The notes under the pieces were generated by a model. That model was not told where the DNA came from. It saw nothing but the letters and a program-made list of their open reading frames with translations, and made no database searches. Below, piece after piece: positions 41,388-49,256 of a DNA stretch of 64,000 nt. Positions within the stretch are counted from its first letter, which is position 1. Each line of letters begins with the position of its first letter. This DNA is from Microbacterium thalassium (GTDB lineage Bacteria > Actinomycetota > Actinomycetes > Actinomycetales > Microbacteriaceae), in the NCBI RefSeq assembly GCF_014208045.1, contig NZ_JACHML010000001.1:1736001-1800000 (forward strand), written 5' to 3'. The position numbers and the translations under genes were made by a program.

Positions 41388-42299
41388 TCAGAAATATCCC
41401 TGCTTCTTGCGGTCTTCCATCGCCGCCTCCGACACCTTGTCATCGCCCCGCGTCGCACCGCGTTCGGTGATGCGGGTGGCGGCGATCTCCTCGATCACCA
41501 TCTCGATCGTCACCGCGTCCGACGCGACCGCCGCCGTCAGCGTCGCGTCGCCGACGGTGCGGTAGCGCACCATCCGTGTTGTCACGATCTCGCCCTCCTT
41601 GGGGCGGCAGAACTCGTTCGCGGCGAACAGCATCCCGCCCCGCTCGAACACGTCCCGCTCGTGCGCGATGTAGATCGACGGGACCTCGACGTCGTGGTTG
41701 TGGATGTACTGCCAGATGTCCAGCTCGGTCCAGTTCGACAGCGGGAACACCCGGATCGACTCGCCGGGGTGCACCCGCCCGTTGTACAGGTTCCACAGCT
41801 CGGGACGCTGGTTCTTCGGATCCCACTGCCCGAACTCGTCCCGGAACGAGAACACCCGCTCCTTCGCGCGGGCCTTCTCCTCGTCCCGGCGGGCACCGCC
41901 CATCATCGCGTCGAACCCGTGCCGCTCGACCGTGTCCAGCAGCACCGGGGTCTGGATCCGGTTGCGGGACCCGTTCGGCTCCTCACGCACCAACCCCTGA
42001 TCGATCGCCTCCTGCACCGACCCGACCACGAGCCGCAGACCGTGCCGGTCCACATGAGCGTCACGGAACTCGATCACCTCGGGGAAGTTGTGACCGGTGT
42101 CGATGTGCACGATCGGGAACGGCGCCGGCGCCGGCGCGAACGCCTTCATCGCCAGATGCAGCAGCACGATCGAGTCCTTCCCACCCGAGAACAACAGTCC
42201 CGGCCTCTCCATCTGAGCCACCACCTCTCGGATGATGTGGATCGACTCCGCCTCCAGCAGCTCCAGCTGCGACAGGGCGTACTGTGTGCGACTCGTCAC
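41388..42299 (-). CDS. cysD: Sulfate adenylyltransferase small subunit
   Basis: The 303-residue PP-loop pyrophosphatase-type subunit carries the catalytic activity of ATP sulfurylase. LLFSGGKDSIVLLHLAMKAF is the PP-loop, MMGGARRDEEKARAKER the basic loop, and VFPLSNWTELDIWQYI a family landmark. The start is GTG 42299 overlapping the cysQ stop (GTGA); the much longer frame is not coding. The order cysQ-cysD-cysN on one transcript joins APS production with PAP removal. Confidence 0.95.
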   Translation of the reverse strand: MTSRTQYALSQLELLEAESIHIIREVVAQMERPGLLFSGGKDSIVLLHLAMKAFAPAPAPFPIVHIDTGHNFPEVIEFRDAHVDRHGLRLVVGSVQEAIDQGLVREEPNGSRNRIQTPVLLDTVERHGFDAMMGGARRDEEKARAKERVFSFRDEFGQWDPKNQRPELWNLYNGRVHPGESIRVFPLSNWTELDIWQYIHNHDVEVPSIYIAHERDVFERGGMLFAANEFCRPKEGEIVTTRMVRYRTVGDATLTAAVASDAVTIEMVIEEIAATRITERGATRGDDKVSEAAMEDRKKQGYF

Positions 42300-43078
42300 G
42301 ACGCTCTCTCCTCCTCGGCGCCGGCCAGAGCCCGGCCGATCACCGCCAGCAATTCTCCGGCCAGCTCCGGCCGGCACACCACCAGATCCGGCAGATACGG
42401 GTCGGCGCGATTGTAGATCAGCGGGGTCCCGTCCAATCGAGACGTGTGCAGCCCCGCTGCGCGCGCCACCGCGACCGGCGCCGCCGAGTCCCACTCGAAC
42501 TGGCCGCCGCCGTGCACGTACGCGTCCACCTCGCCGGTCACCACCGCGCAGATCTTCGCCCCCGCCGATCCCATCGGGACCAGCACCGCGCCCAGCTCCG
42601 CGGCGGCCGTCGCAGCCACGGCCGGCGGCCGGGAACGCGACACCGCCATCCTGAGCGGCGCCGACGCGTCGCGGGGCGGGGGAGAGGGCACCGACGCGGA
42701 ATCCAGCACGACGTCCGGACCTCCGAGTGCGACCGCTCCGTCGGTCAGCCGCCCGGACTCCCACAGGGCCACATGCACGGCCCAGTCGTGGCGGCCCTCC
42801 GAGAACTCCCGCGTCCCGTCGAGCGGGTCGACGATCCACACGCGCTCGGCCGACAGCCGCGCGGGCGAGTCCTTCGCCTCCTCCGACAGCACGGCATCGC
42901 CTGGCCGCGACTGGGTGAGCCGCTCGGCGATGTGCGCCTGTGCGCCGGCATCACCCGCGTCCTTCAGACCTCGCTGATCCTGCGGGTCGTGCGCTGCGCG
43001 GATGTCGAGCAGGATCCGGGCGGCCGAGCGCGCGACGGAGGCCGCCAGGGCGGCGTCTGCCGACGCTGTGCTGTGCAT
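42296..43078 (-). CDS. cysQ: 3'(2'),5'-bisphosphate nucleotidase CysQ
   Basis: The 260-residue inositol-monophosphatase-fold enzyme removes PAP, the by-product of PAPS use. Mg2+-binding motifs are AVLSEEAKD and WIVDPLDGTREFSEG, with WDSAAPVAVARAAGL as the C-terminal Asp motif. ATG 43078 has CGGAGG 6 nt upstream. It is the first gene of cysQ-cysD-cysN. Its presence implies that PAPS is formed and used, which fits the APS kinase nearby. No sulfotransferase or PAPS reductase is in the window. Confidence 0.92.
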   Translation of the reverse strand: MHSTASADAALAASVARSAARILLDIRAAHDPQDQRGLKDAGDAGAQAHIAERLTQSRPGDAVLSEEAKDSPARLSAERVWIVDPLDGTREFSEGRHDWAVHVALWESGRLTDGAVALGGPDVVLDSASVPSPPPRDASAPLRMAVSRSRPPAVAATAAAELGAVLVPMGSAGAKICAVVTGEVDAYVHGGGQFEWDSAAPVAVARAAGLHTSRLDGTPLIYNRADPYLPDLVVCRPELAGELLAVIGRALAGAEEERAS

Positions 43079-43140
43079 GGAATCCTCCGTGATCGGGCTC
43101 CTGCGAGGGAGGCCGGCGACGTCGCGGCCGCCAGGAACCC

Positions 43141-43146
43141 ATGATA
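43141..43146 (-). promoter_or_regulatory. Candidate -10 box TATCAT of the cysQ operon
   Basis: TATCAT on the minus strand, about 62 nt upstream of the cysQ start, in the 168-bp divergent gap with the Rrf2 regulator. Confidence 0.4.
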
Positions 43147-43234
43147 GGCGGGGCCGCCGTGCGCGCCGCGCGGTGGTGTCGAACGACGAAACACAGGGCG
43201 CGCGGGGCTCGGCCGCGATGCGTCCGCCGTGCGG

Positions 43235-43240
43235 CATAAT
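43235..43240 (+). promoter_or_regulatory. -10 box CATAAT of the Rrf2 gene
   Basis: CATAAT ends 6 nt before the ATG at 43247, a leaderless arrangement. Confidence 0.55.
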
Positions 43241-43246
43241 CCCCAC

Positions 43247-43708
43247 ATGCGCATCTCCGCACGGGCCGACTACGCGGTGCGCGCGGCCGTGGCGCTGGCG
43301 CATCCCCGCGACGGCGGCGTGCTCTCGGCGGAGGCGATCGCCGAGGCCGAGGGGATCCCGGCCTCCTTCCTGGAGGGCATCCTGTCCGCTCTCCGCCGCG
43401 GCGGGATCGTCGAGAGCAGGCGCGGCGCGGGCGGGGGGTACCGGTTGGCACGGGATGCCGCCGACATCAGCGTGGCCGACGTGATCCGTGCGGTCGACGG
43501 ACCGCTCGTCTACGTCCGCGACGTCCGTCCGTCCGAGATGGATGAGCGCGACCAGGCCCCGCCCCTCGTGCACCTGTGGGTCGCGCTCCGCGCCAATGTG
43601 CGCCGCATCCTCGAGGGCACGTCCCTCGCCGACGTGGCGTCGGGGATCCTGCCTGCGCATGTCCGGGAGCTCGCAGCCTCCGACGAGGCGTGGGCGAACC
43701 CTTCGTGA
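43247..43708 (+). CDS. Rrf2 family transcriptional regulator, probably of sulfur assimilation
   Basis: A 153-residue winged-helix repressor. MRISARADYAVRAAVALA is the Rrf2 start, the recognition helix is IPASFLEGILSALRRGGIVES, and RRGAGGGYRLARD is the wing. There is no cysteine at all, so it cannot bind an iron-sulfur cluster as IscR does and more likely responds to a small molecule, as CymR does. It is divergent from cysQDN and upstream of the TauE-like permease and APS kinase, so both units are likely targets. The start at 43247 follows from the -10 spacing. Confidence 0.88.
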   Translation: MRISARADYAVRAAVALAHPRDGGVLSAEAIAEAEGIPASFLEGILSALRRGGIVESRRGAGGGYRLARDAADISVADVIRAVDGPLVYVRDVRPSEMDERDQAPPLVHLWVALRANVRRILEGTSLADVASGILPAHVRELAASDEAWANPS

Positions 43709-43797
43709 CGCCGTGAGTCCGTCCCCCCTCCCGTCGGCCGAAGGCACCGGCTAATCTCTCACCAATCTGGTCGGATCAATCGGGAAACGGAGCCGAG

Positions 43798-44736
43798 GTG
43801 GATTGGGGACTCGCGGCCGCGGCGCTGGCCATCGGCATCGTCGTGGGGCTGACCGGCATGGGCGGCGGTGCGCTGATGACGCCCGCTCTGGTCCTCTTCT
43901 TCGGCGTGCCGCCGCTGGCGGCGGTCTCCAGCGATCTCATCACCAGCGCGGTGATGAAGCCCGTGGGCTCGATCGTGCACATCCGCCGCGGCACGGTCGC
44001 GTGGCGCATCGTCCTGTGGCTGGTCGTCGGCTCGGTGCCGGCGGCGTTCTCGGGCGCCCTCATCATCGGCGCCATCGGCCCGCTGACCGGAGTCGACGCG
44101 TTCGTGAAGACGGCTCTCGGCGTCGTGCTGCTGGTCGCGGCCGCCGGCCTGGTCCTGCGCGCCTACCTGCGGATGGCGGAGGACCAGCGCGTCGCGCGCA
44201 GCATGGCGCCGCCCCGCGCCGACGGCGGTGCGCTCGCGGTCCGTGCGCTGCCCACCGTGCTCGTCGGGGCGATCGGCGGGCTGATGGTCGGACTGACCTC
44301 CGTGGGCTCGGGCTCCCTGATCATCGTGGCGCTGATGGTGCTGTATCCGGCCCTGTCGGCCAACCGCCTCGTCGGAACGGACCTGGTCCAGGCGGTTCCG
44401 CTGGTGATCGCCGCCGCCGCCGGCCACCTGCTCTACGGAGAGGTCGACTGGGCTCTGGTGTGGCCGCTGATCGCGGGGAGCGTGCCCGGGGCGTTCATCG
44501 GCGCACAGCTGTCGTCGCGCGTGTCGGGCGGGATCGTCCGGCGGGCGCTGGCCGTCGTGCTGCTGGTCGCCGGCCTCAAGCTGCTCGGCGTCGGCAACGT
44601 GGCGACGCTCGTCGCGGCGCTGGCCGCCGTCGTTCTCGGTACGGTGGGGTGGATGTACGCCCGGACGCGCCACGGACTCAAGCCGACCCATCGGGAGGAG
44701 CTGCGCGCGCGCCGGTCGAGGGCGGAGGACGTGTGA
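43798..44736 (+). CDS. TauE/SafE family permease (sulfite/sulfonate type)
   Basis: A 312-residue membrane protein with about eight helices and internal duplication. The two half-repeats start VGLTGMGGGALMTPALVLFF and VGLTSVGSGSLIIVALMVLY, with PAAFSGALI and PGAFIGAQLSS as paired motifs. Start GTG 43798. The gene overlaps the APS kinase gene by 4 bp, so it is part of the sulfate-activation unit. Direction (export of sulfite or uptake of a sulfur anion) is not readable from sequence. Confidence 0.88.
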   Translation: MDWGLAAAALAIGIVVGLTGMGGGALMTPALVLFFGVPPLAAVSSDLITSAVMKPVGSIVHIRRGTVAWRIVLWLVVGSVPAAFSGALIIGAIGPLTGVDAFVKTALGVVLLVAAAGLVLRAYLRMAEDQRVARSMAPPRADGGALAVRALPTVLVGAIGGLMVGLTSVGSGSLIIVALMVLYPALSANRLVGTDLVQAVPLVIAAAAGHLLYGEVDWALVWPLIAGSVPGAFIGAQLSSRVSGGIVRRALAVVLLVAGLKLLGVGNVATLVAALAAVVLGTVGWMYARTRHGLKPTHREELRARRSRAEDV

Positions 44737-45866
44737 CCCGCACCGTGGTGCTGTCCGCAGCGCAGCTCAACGAACTCGAGCTGGTCCTCGCCGACGCGTG
44801 GGGCACCGGAGTGCGGTACGCGCAGCCGGGAGCGCCGGGCGCCCGGCTGCGCCTGTCCCTCGAACCGCTACCCGCGCACGGCGACCGGCTCTCGCTGGTC
44901 GACTCCGAGGGCACGGGCGTCGGCGTGCTCGAGGTCGAGGGATCGGACGGGGACGGTCACGTGTGGGGCGCCGTCGCGCCGGACCGCCCGCTGGGTCACC
45001 GCGATCGGCGGGAGCGTCGCGCGACCTTCGCGCCACGACGTGCCGGCCGTGCGGTCGTCATCACCGGCGAGGTCCCCGAGTCGGTCGCCGGCGCATGGCC
45101 GGACGGCGCCGCGCACGATGTCGTGGTGATCCTCGATCACGGCGACACGGCGGCGCTGGCGCGCGCCGTCGCCGATGCGACCGCGCTCGGTCACGAGGTC
45201 GCGGTGATCCCCGCGCCGGACGAGTCGGTGCGCGGCCACGGAGAGTGGGCCGAGGCCGTCGTGCACGTCTCGCGCGTCCTCGTCGCCGAAGAGGTGCTCC
45301 TGCAGGTCACGCCGCGTCCCGCCGCCCGGGGCCTGGTGATCCTGCTGACCGGCCTGTCGGGCTCGGGGAAGTCCACGGTCGCGAAGCGGCTCGCGGAGCG
45401 GCTGCCGGACGCGGACCCCCGCACCGCGACCCTGCTCGACGGCGACGAGGCGCGCCTGATCCTGTCGTCGGGGCTGGGGTTCTCGCGCGAGGATCGCGAG
45501 ATGAACGTGCGCAGGATCGGATGGGTGGCGGCGCTGGTCGCACGCCACGGCGGGATCGCGGTGTGCGCGCCGATCGCCCCGTACGCCGGAATGCGCGCCG
45601 AGATGCGGCAGCGCGCCGAGGCCGTGGGCGGGTTCCTGCTCGTGCACATCTCGACATCGCTCGAGGTGTGCGAGCGACGGGACCGCAAGGGGCTGTACGC
45701 CCGAGCGCGTCGCGGAGAGATCCCGAACTTCACCGGGATCAGCGACCCGTACGAGGCGCCGCAGGACGCCGACGTCGTGATCGACGCCGGCGAGGTCGAA
45801 CCGGACGCGGCGGTCGACCGGATCCTCGCCGCGATCGCGGCGCGCGACGCCGGCCCGACCGGCTAG
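44733..45866 (+). CDS. cysC: Adenylyl-sulfate kinase with unusual N-terminal extension
   Basis: The 377-residue protein is about twice the size of CysC. Residues 200-377 are the kinase that phosphorylates APS to PAPS: P-loop LTGLSGSGKST, LDGDEARLILSSGLGFSRED, CAPIAPYAGMRAEMR and FTGISDPYEAP. Residues 1-195 form another domain with LSAAQLNELELVLADAW and GVGVLEVEGSDGDG, which resembles the PUA-like start of ATP sulfurylases, but no sulfurylase catalytic motif is seen. GTG 44733 overlaps the permease stop. Its stop TAG is part of the IS481 target duplication. Confidence 0.86.
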   Translation: MTRTVVLSAAQLNELELVLADAWGTGVRYAQPGAPGARLRLSLEPLPAHGDRLSLVDSEGTGVGVLEVEGSDGDGHVWGAVAPDRPLGHRDRRERRATFAPRRAGRAVVITGEVPESVAGAWPDGAAHDVVVILDHGDTAALARAVADATALGHEVAVIPAPDESVRGHGEWAEAVVHVSRVLVAEEVLLQVTPRPAARGLVILLTGLSGSGKSTVAKRLAERLPDADPRTATLLDGDEARLILSSGLGFSREDREMNVRRIGWVAALVARHGGIAVCAPIAPYAGMRAEMRQRAEAVGGFLLVHISTSLEVCERRDRKGLYARARRGEIPNFTGISDPYEAPQDADVVIDAGEVEPDAAVDRILAAIAARDAGPTG

Positions 45867-45867
45867 G
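45862..45867 (+). repeat. Target-site duplication GCTAGG, left copy
   Basis: Directly flanks the left IS end and contains the cysC stop codon (45864-45866). The right copy is at 46928-46933. It matches the NCTAGN target reported for IS481. Confidence 0.9.
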
Positions 45868-46927
45868 TGTACTGACCCGGATCGTTGTTGACGTAGGAGA
45901 GGCCTCCGGGGTCGAGTTGGAGCTGTCTAGTTCCCCTGCTCGTTCACACGGAGGCCTCTCGTGTCCCACGGTAATGCCCGGCTGGCGCCTGCCGGCAGGT
46001 TGATCCTTGTTCAGCGCATCCAGTCGGGGCGCGCGGTCGCGCACGTAGCGGCGGAGATGGGTGTCTCCCGCACGACCGCGTGGCGGTGGTGGCGCCGATA
46101 CCGGGAGTACGGACCTACGGGTCTGGTCGACCGTTCCAGCATCGCTCACACCCATCCGCTCCGGACTGCTCCGTGTGCGGAGACGCGGGTGCGGATCATG
46201 CGGCACCTCACACGTCGCGGGCCGGTGTTCATCGCCGGCAGGCTCGGCATGCATGCTTCCACGGTCGGACGGGTGCTGCGCCGTCACCGAACCCCGTTGC
46301 TGCGGGAGCTGGACCCGGTGACCGGGACGATCATCCGCGCGACCCGCCGGTCCGCTGAGAGGTATGAGCACGACCATCCCGGGTCGCTGATCCACGTCGA
46401 CGTGAAGAAGCTCGGCCGCATCCCTGAGGGCGGCGGATGGCGGCTCCACGGCCGCGGGGAACGCCCGAACCGCCACCGAGGTCTGGGCTACGACTACGTC
46501 CACACCGCGATCGATGACCACTCCCGCGTCGCCTACGCCGAAGTTCATGACGACGAGAAGGGCGCAACCGCGGCGGGATTCCTGGAACGTGCGATCGCGT
46601 TCTACGCGACCCTCGGCGTGAGCGTCGAACGGGTCATCAGCGACAACGCGTTCGCCTACCGGCACTCGAACGTGTTCCGAGCCGTGATCGACACCCACGG
46701 CATCACACAGAAGTTCATCAAGCCGCACTGCCCCTGGACGAACGGGAAGGTGGAGCGCCTGAACCGCACCCTCGCGACCGAATGGGCGTACTCGCAGCCC
46801 TGGACCTCGAACGCCGACCGCACCGCAGCCTTGCCCGCCTGGCTCGACTACTACAACCTAGACAGAACCCACCTCGGCATCAGAGGCATCCCCATCGACC
46901 GAGTCAACAACGGTCGAGGTCAGTACA
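45868..46927 (+). mobile_element. Intact IS481-family insertion sequence
   Basis: The element is 1060 bp long. Its ends are 25-bp inverted repeats (45868-45892 and 46903-46927) that start TGTACTGACC, share CGTTGTTGAC and match at 22 of 25 positions. A 6-bp target duplication, GCTAGG, flanks it on both sides. A single transposase gene fills it. Fresh, exact duplications and an open transposase frame suggest a recent, possibly active insertion. Confidence 0.93.
45897..45960 (+). promoter_or_regulatory. Long hairpin hiding the transposase ribosome-binding site
   Basis: Arms 45897-45908 (GAGAGGCCTCCG) and 45949-45960 (CGGAGGCCTCTC) pair over 12 bp around a 40-nt loop. The 3' arm contains the GGAGG ribosome-binding site (45950-45954) and ends directly at the GTG start (45961). 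A transcript entering from cysC would form the hairpin and be translated poorly; one starting inside the loop would not. Confidence 0.65.
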
Positions 46928-46932
46928 GCTAG
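45961..46932 (+). CDS. IS481 family transposase
   Basis: The 323-residue DDE transposase has an N-terminal helix-turn-helix (VAHVAAEMGVSRTTAWRWWR, about residues 25-44) and the catalytic triad in LIHVDVKKLG, ERVISDNAFAYRH and WTNGKVERLNRTL. It starts at GTG 45961 with GGAGG 6 nt upstream inside a hairpin. The last Ser codon straddles the IS end and the stop TAG (46930-46932) is entirely target DNA, so the coding frame is closed by the duplicated CTAG. Confidence 0.93.
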   Translation: MSHGNARLAPAGRLILVQRIQSGRAVAHVAAEMGVSRTTAWRWWRRYREYGPTGLVDRSSIAHTHPLRTAPCAETRVRIMRHLTRRGPVFIAGRLGMHASTVGRVLRRHRTPLLRELDPVTGTIIRATRRSAERYEHDHPGSLIHVDVKKLGRIPEGGGWRLHGRGERPNRHRGLGYDYVHTAIDDHSRVAYAEVHDDEKGATAAGFLERAIAFYATLGVSVERVISDNAFAYRHSNVFRAVIDTHGITQKFIKPHCPWTNGKVERLNRTLATEWAYSQPWTSNADRTAALPAWLDYYNLDRTHLGIRGIPIDRVNNGRGQYS

Positions 46933-46933
46933 G
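46928..46933 (+). repeat. Target-site duplication GCTAGG, right copy
   Basis: Contains the transposase stop on the plus strand and the ugd stop on the minus strand in one palindromic CTAG. Confidence 0.9.
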
Positions 46934-48239
46934 GGCGCCCCATGCCGGAGTAGGTCCACCCGGCGGCGCGCCACGCGGCGGGATCGAGGCAGTTGCGGCC
47001 GTCGACGACGATGGTGCCGTCGACCAGGGACGCGGCGTGGGCCGGGTCGAGCTCCCGGCGGTACTGGTCCCATTCGGTGACGACGATGACGGCGTCGGCG
47101 CCGGTGAGGGCTTCGTCGCGGTCGTGCACGTAGGTGAGCTGGGGGTGCACGCGGCGGGCGTTCTCGATCGCCTCGGGGTCGGTGACGGTGACGACGGCGC
47201 CCAGGCCGTGCAGGCGCACGGCGACGTCGAGGGCGGGGGAGTCGCGGATGTCGTCGGAGTGGGGCTTGAAGGCCGCACCGAGGACGGTGACCTTCCGGCC
47301 GTACACGGAGCCGTCGAGCGCGTCGACGACCAGCTGCGCGGCGCGCTCGCGGCGGCGCAGGTTGATCTCGTCGACCTGGCGCAGGAACGCGACGGACTCG
47401 CCGCGGCCGAGCTCCTCGGCGCGCGCGGAGAACGCGCGGATGTCCTTGGGGAGGCATCCGCCGCCGAACCCGATGCCGGCCCCGAGGAAGCGGCGGCCGA
47501 TGCGTGCGTCGTGCCCGATCGCGTCGGCGAGCTGGGTGACGTCTGCGCCGGTGGACTCGGCGATCTCGGCCATCGCGTTGATGAAGCTGATCTTGGTGGC
47601 CAGGAACGCGTTGGCGGCGACCTTGACCAGCTCGGCGGTGGCGTAGTCGGTGACGATGAACGGCGTGTCCTTCGCGATCGCGGTGTGGTACACCTCGCGC
47701 AGGACCGCGGTCGCCTGCTCGCCGGCCGGCCCCGCGGGGACGCCGGCGACGAGCCGGTCGGGGTCGATGGTGTCCTGCACGGCGAAGCCCTCGCGGAGGA
47801 ACTCGGGGTTCCACACCAGCGTCGCGCCGGTGGGCGCGACCTTCTCGGCCAGGGCGGCGGCGGTGCCCACCGGGACGGTGGACTTCCCGGCGACGATGTC
47901 ACCGGCGTTCAGGTGCGGGACGAGCGCGTCCACGGCCGCGTTGACGTACGTGAGGTCGGCGGCGTAGCCGTCCTTCTGCTGCGGGGTGCCCACGCCGACG
48001 AAGTGCACGGCGGAGCCTGCGGCGTCGGCGAAGTCGGTGGAGAACCGCAACCGGCCCGAGGCGATGCCCTCGGTGAGGATCTCCTGCAGTCCCGGCTCGA
48101 AGAATGGCGCGCGCCCGGCCTGCAGCGACTCGATCTTGCCGGCGTCGACGTCGATGCCGACCACCTCGTGCCCGATCGACGCCATCGCCGCCGCATGCAC
48201 AGCGCCGAGATAACCACAGCCGATGACAGAAAGACGCAC
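46929..48239 (-). CDS. ugd: UDP-glucose 6-dehydrogenase
   Basis: The 436-residue enzyme oxidises UDP-glucose to UDP-glucuronate with NAD. The N-terminal Rossmann motif GCGYLGAVHAAAMASIGHEV (residues 7-26), STVPVGTA, the family FLREGFAVQDTIDPDRLV and the catalytic Cys in GFGGGCLPKDIRAF are present. The start is GTG 48239 with GGAG 6 nt upstream. The product could feed the epimerase at 32.8 kb or glucuronate residues of the polymer. Its stop codon lies in the IS481 target duplication but is intact. Confidence 0.95.
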   Translation of the reverse strand: MRLSVIGCGYLGAVHAAAMASIGHEVVGIDVDAGKIESLQAGRAPFFEPGLQEILTEGIASGRLRFSTDFADAAGSAVHFVGVGTPQQKDGYAADLTYVNAAVDALVPHLNAGDIVAGKSTVPVGTAAALAEKVAPTGATLVWNPEFLREGFAVQDTIDPDRLVAGVPAGPAGEQATAVLREVYHTAIAKDTPFIVTDYATAELVKVAANAFLATKISFINAMAEIAESTGADVTQLADAIGHDARIGRRFLGAGIGFGGGCLPKDIRAFSARAEELGRGESVAFLRQVDEINLRRRERAAQLVVDALDGSVYGRKVTVLGAAFKPHSDDIRDSPALDVAVRLHGLGAVVTVTDPEAIENARRVHPQLTYVHDRDEALTGADAVIVVTEWDQYRRELDPAHAASLVDGTIVVDGRNCLDPAAWRAAGWTYSGMGRP

Positions 48240-48272
48240 GGGGAACTCCAGGATTTCTTTGGTGGTAAGGGG

Positions 48273-49256
48273 TCAGTCGACGGACTCGGTCAGCGGCGCC
48301 ATGGTGCGGAAGGACGCGTCGCGCGAGATGGCGCGCCCATCGCGCAGTCCGCGCCACAGGTTGCTCGTGCCACGCACTGTCCGCTCCACGAACAGGAGCC
48401 GGATGAGCTCCTTGCCGAAGGTCAGCGAGGTGCCCAGGCCGAACAGGACGGGCTGGTACACGCCGAGCGCGCGATAGTACTTCTTCATGATCGCGCGGTT
48501 GCGCATGATGTAGTAGCGGTACGCGTTGCTCGACGCGTTCATGTGGCGGATGCCCATGTCCCACTGCTTGATCTCGCGGGTGCGCCGCAGCACGAACTCG
48601 TCCACGATGACGGACTGCGTCTTGCGCGAGGCCAGCCAGCCGTAGAGCTGGTCGTCCCAGTAGATGAAGAACCGGGGGTCGGGCAGGCCGATCTGGCGGA
48701 CGATGTCGCGGTGGATGAACATCCCCTCGAAGCATCCGGAGTTCATCGGCTTGTAGCCGGACTCGTCGAAGCCCGCCGGCGCGAAGGGGATCGGGATGCC
48801 CATGCGCTCGGCGATGCGGTACTGCCAGTAGAACTCGCTGCCGTCGAAGTCGTAGCGCCGGCCCTGGATGCTCCGGAAGCGCGGAGCCCACCGGCCCATC
48901 TTGGCCAGGCCGTCGCCGATCACCTCGACGTCGTCGTCCATCAGCCAGATCCACTCGGACCCCAGCTCGTAGGCGACCCGCACGCCCTCGCTGAACCCGC
49001 CCGAGCCGCCGGTGTTGGTCTCGAGACGTCGGTAGACGATCGTGGTGCCGATGCGGTCGCGGAAGGACTCGACGACCTCGCCGGTGTCGTCCGACGACGC
49101 GTTGTCGACGATGACCACGTGCCCGGGCTTCGGGTCCATCTCGGAGATGCTCGTGAGAAGACGCGTCAGAAGTCCGGACCGGTTGTAGGTGACCACGGCG
49201 ATCGTCGCCGAGGCGGGGTCGAAGGCGCCACTGCTCGCATCGTGCGAGTCCGTCAT
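48273..49256 (-). CDS. GlfT1-like galactofuranosyltransferase (GT2)
   Basis: A 327-residue GT-A enzyme. IAVVTYNRSGLLTRLL, VIVDNASSDDTG, ETNTGGSGGFSEGV and the metal motif WIWLMDDDVEV are the pattern of mycobacterial GlfT1/RfbN enzymes, as is the late FFIYWDDQLYGWLA. GlfT1 adds the first galactofuranose residues to the lipid-linked acceptor. Its start overlaps the glfT2 stop by 4 bp (ATGA), so the two are made together. The exact acceptor in this organism is unknown; mycobacterial GlfT1 uses a rhamnosyl-GlcNAc lipid, which the rml genes could support. Confidence 0.83.
   Translation of the reverse strand: MTDSHDASSGAFDPASATIAVVTYNRSGLLTRLLTSISEMDPKPGHVVIVDNASSDDTGEVVESFRDRIGTTIVYRRLETNTGGSGGFSEGVRVAYELGSEWIWLMDDDVEVIGDGLAKMGRWAPRFRSIQGRRYDFDGSEFYWQYRIAERMGIPIPFAPAGFDESGYKPMNSGCFEGMFIHRDIVRQIGLPDPRFFIYWDDQLYGWLASRKTQSVIVDEFVLRRTREIKQWDMGIRHMNASSNAYRYYIMRNRAIMKKYYRALGVYQPVLFGLGTSLTFGKELIRLLFVERTVRGTSNLWRGLRDGRAISRDASFRTMAPLTESVD

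Noticed and set aside
43170..43200. Rrf2 operator in the cysQ/Rrf2 divergent gap
   Set aside because: The sequence around GTGTCGAACGACGAAACAC has only 4-bp arms; too weak to claim.
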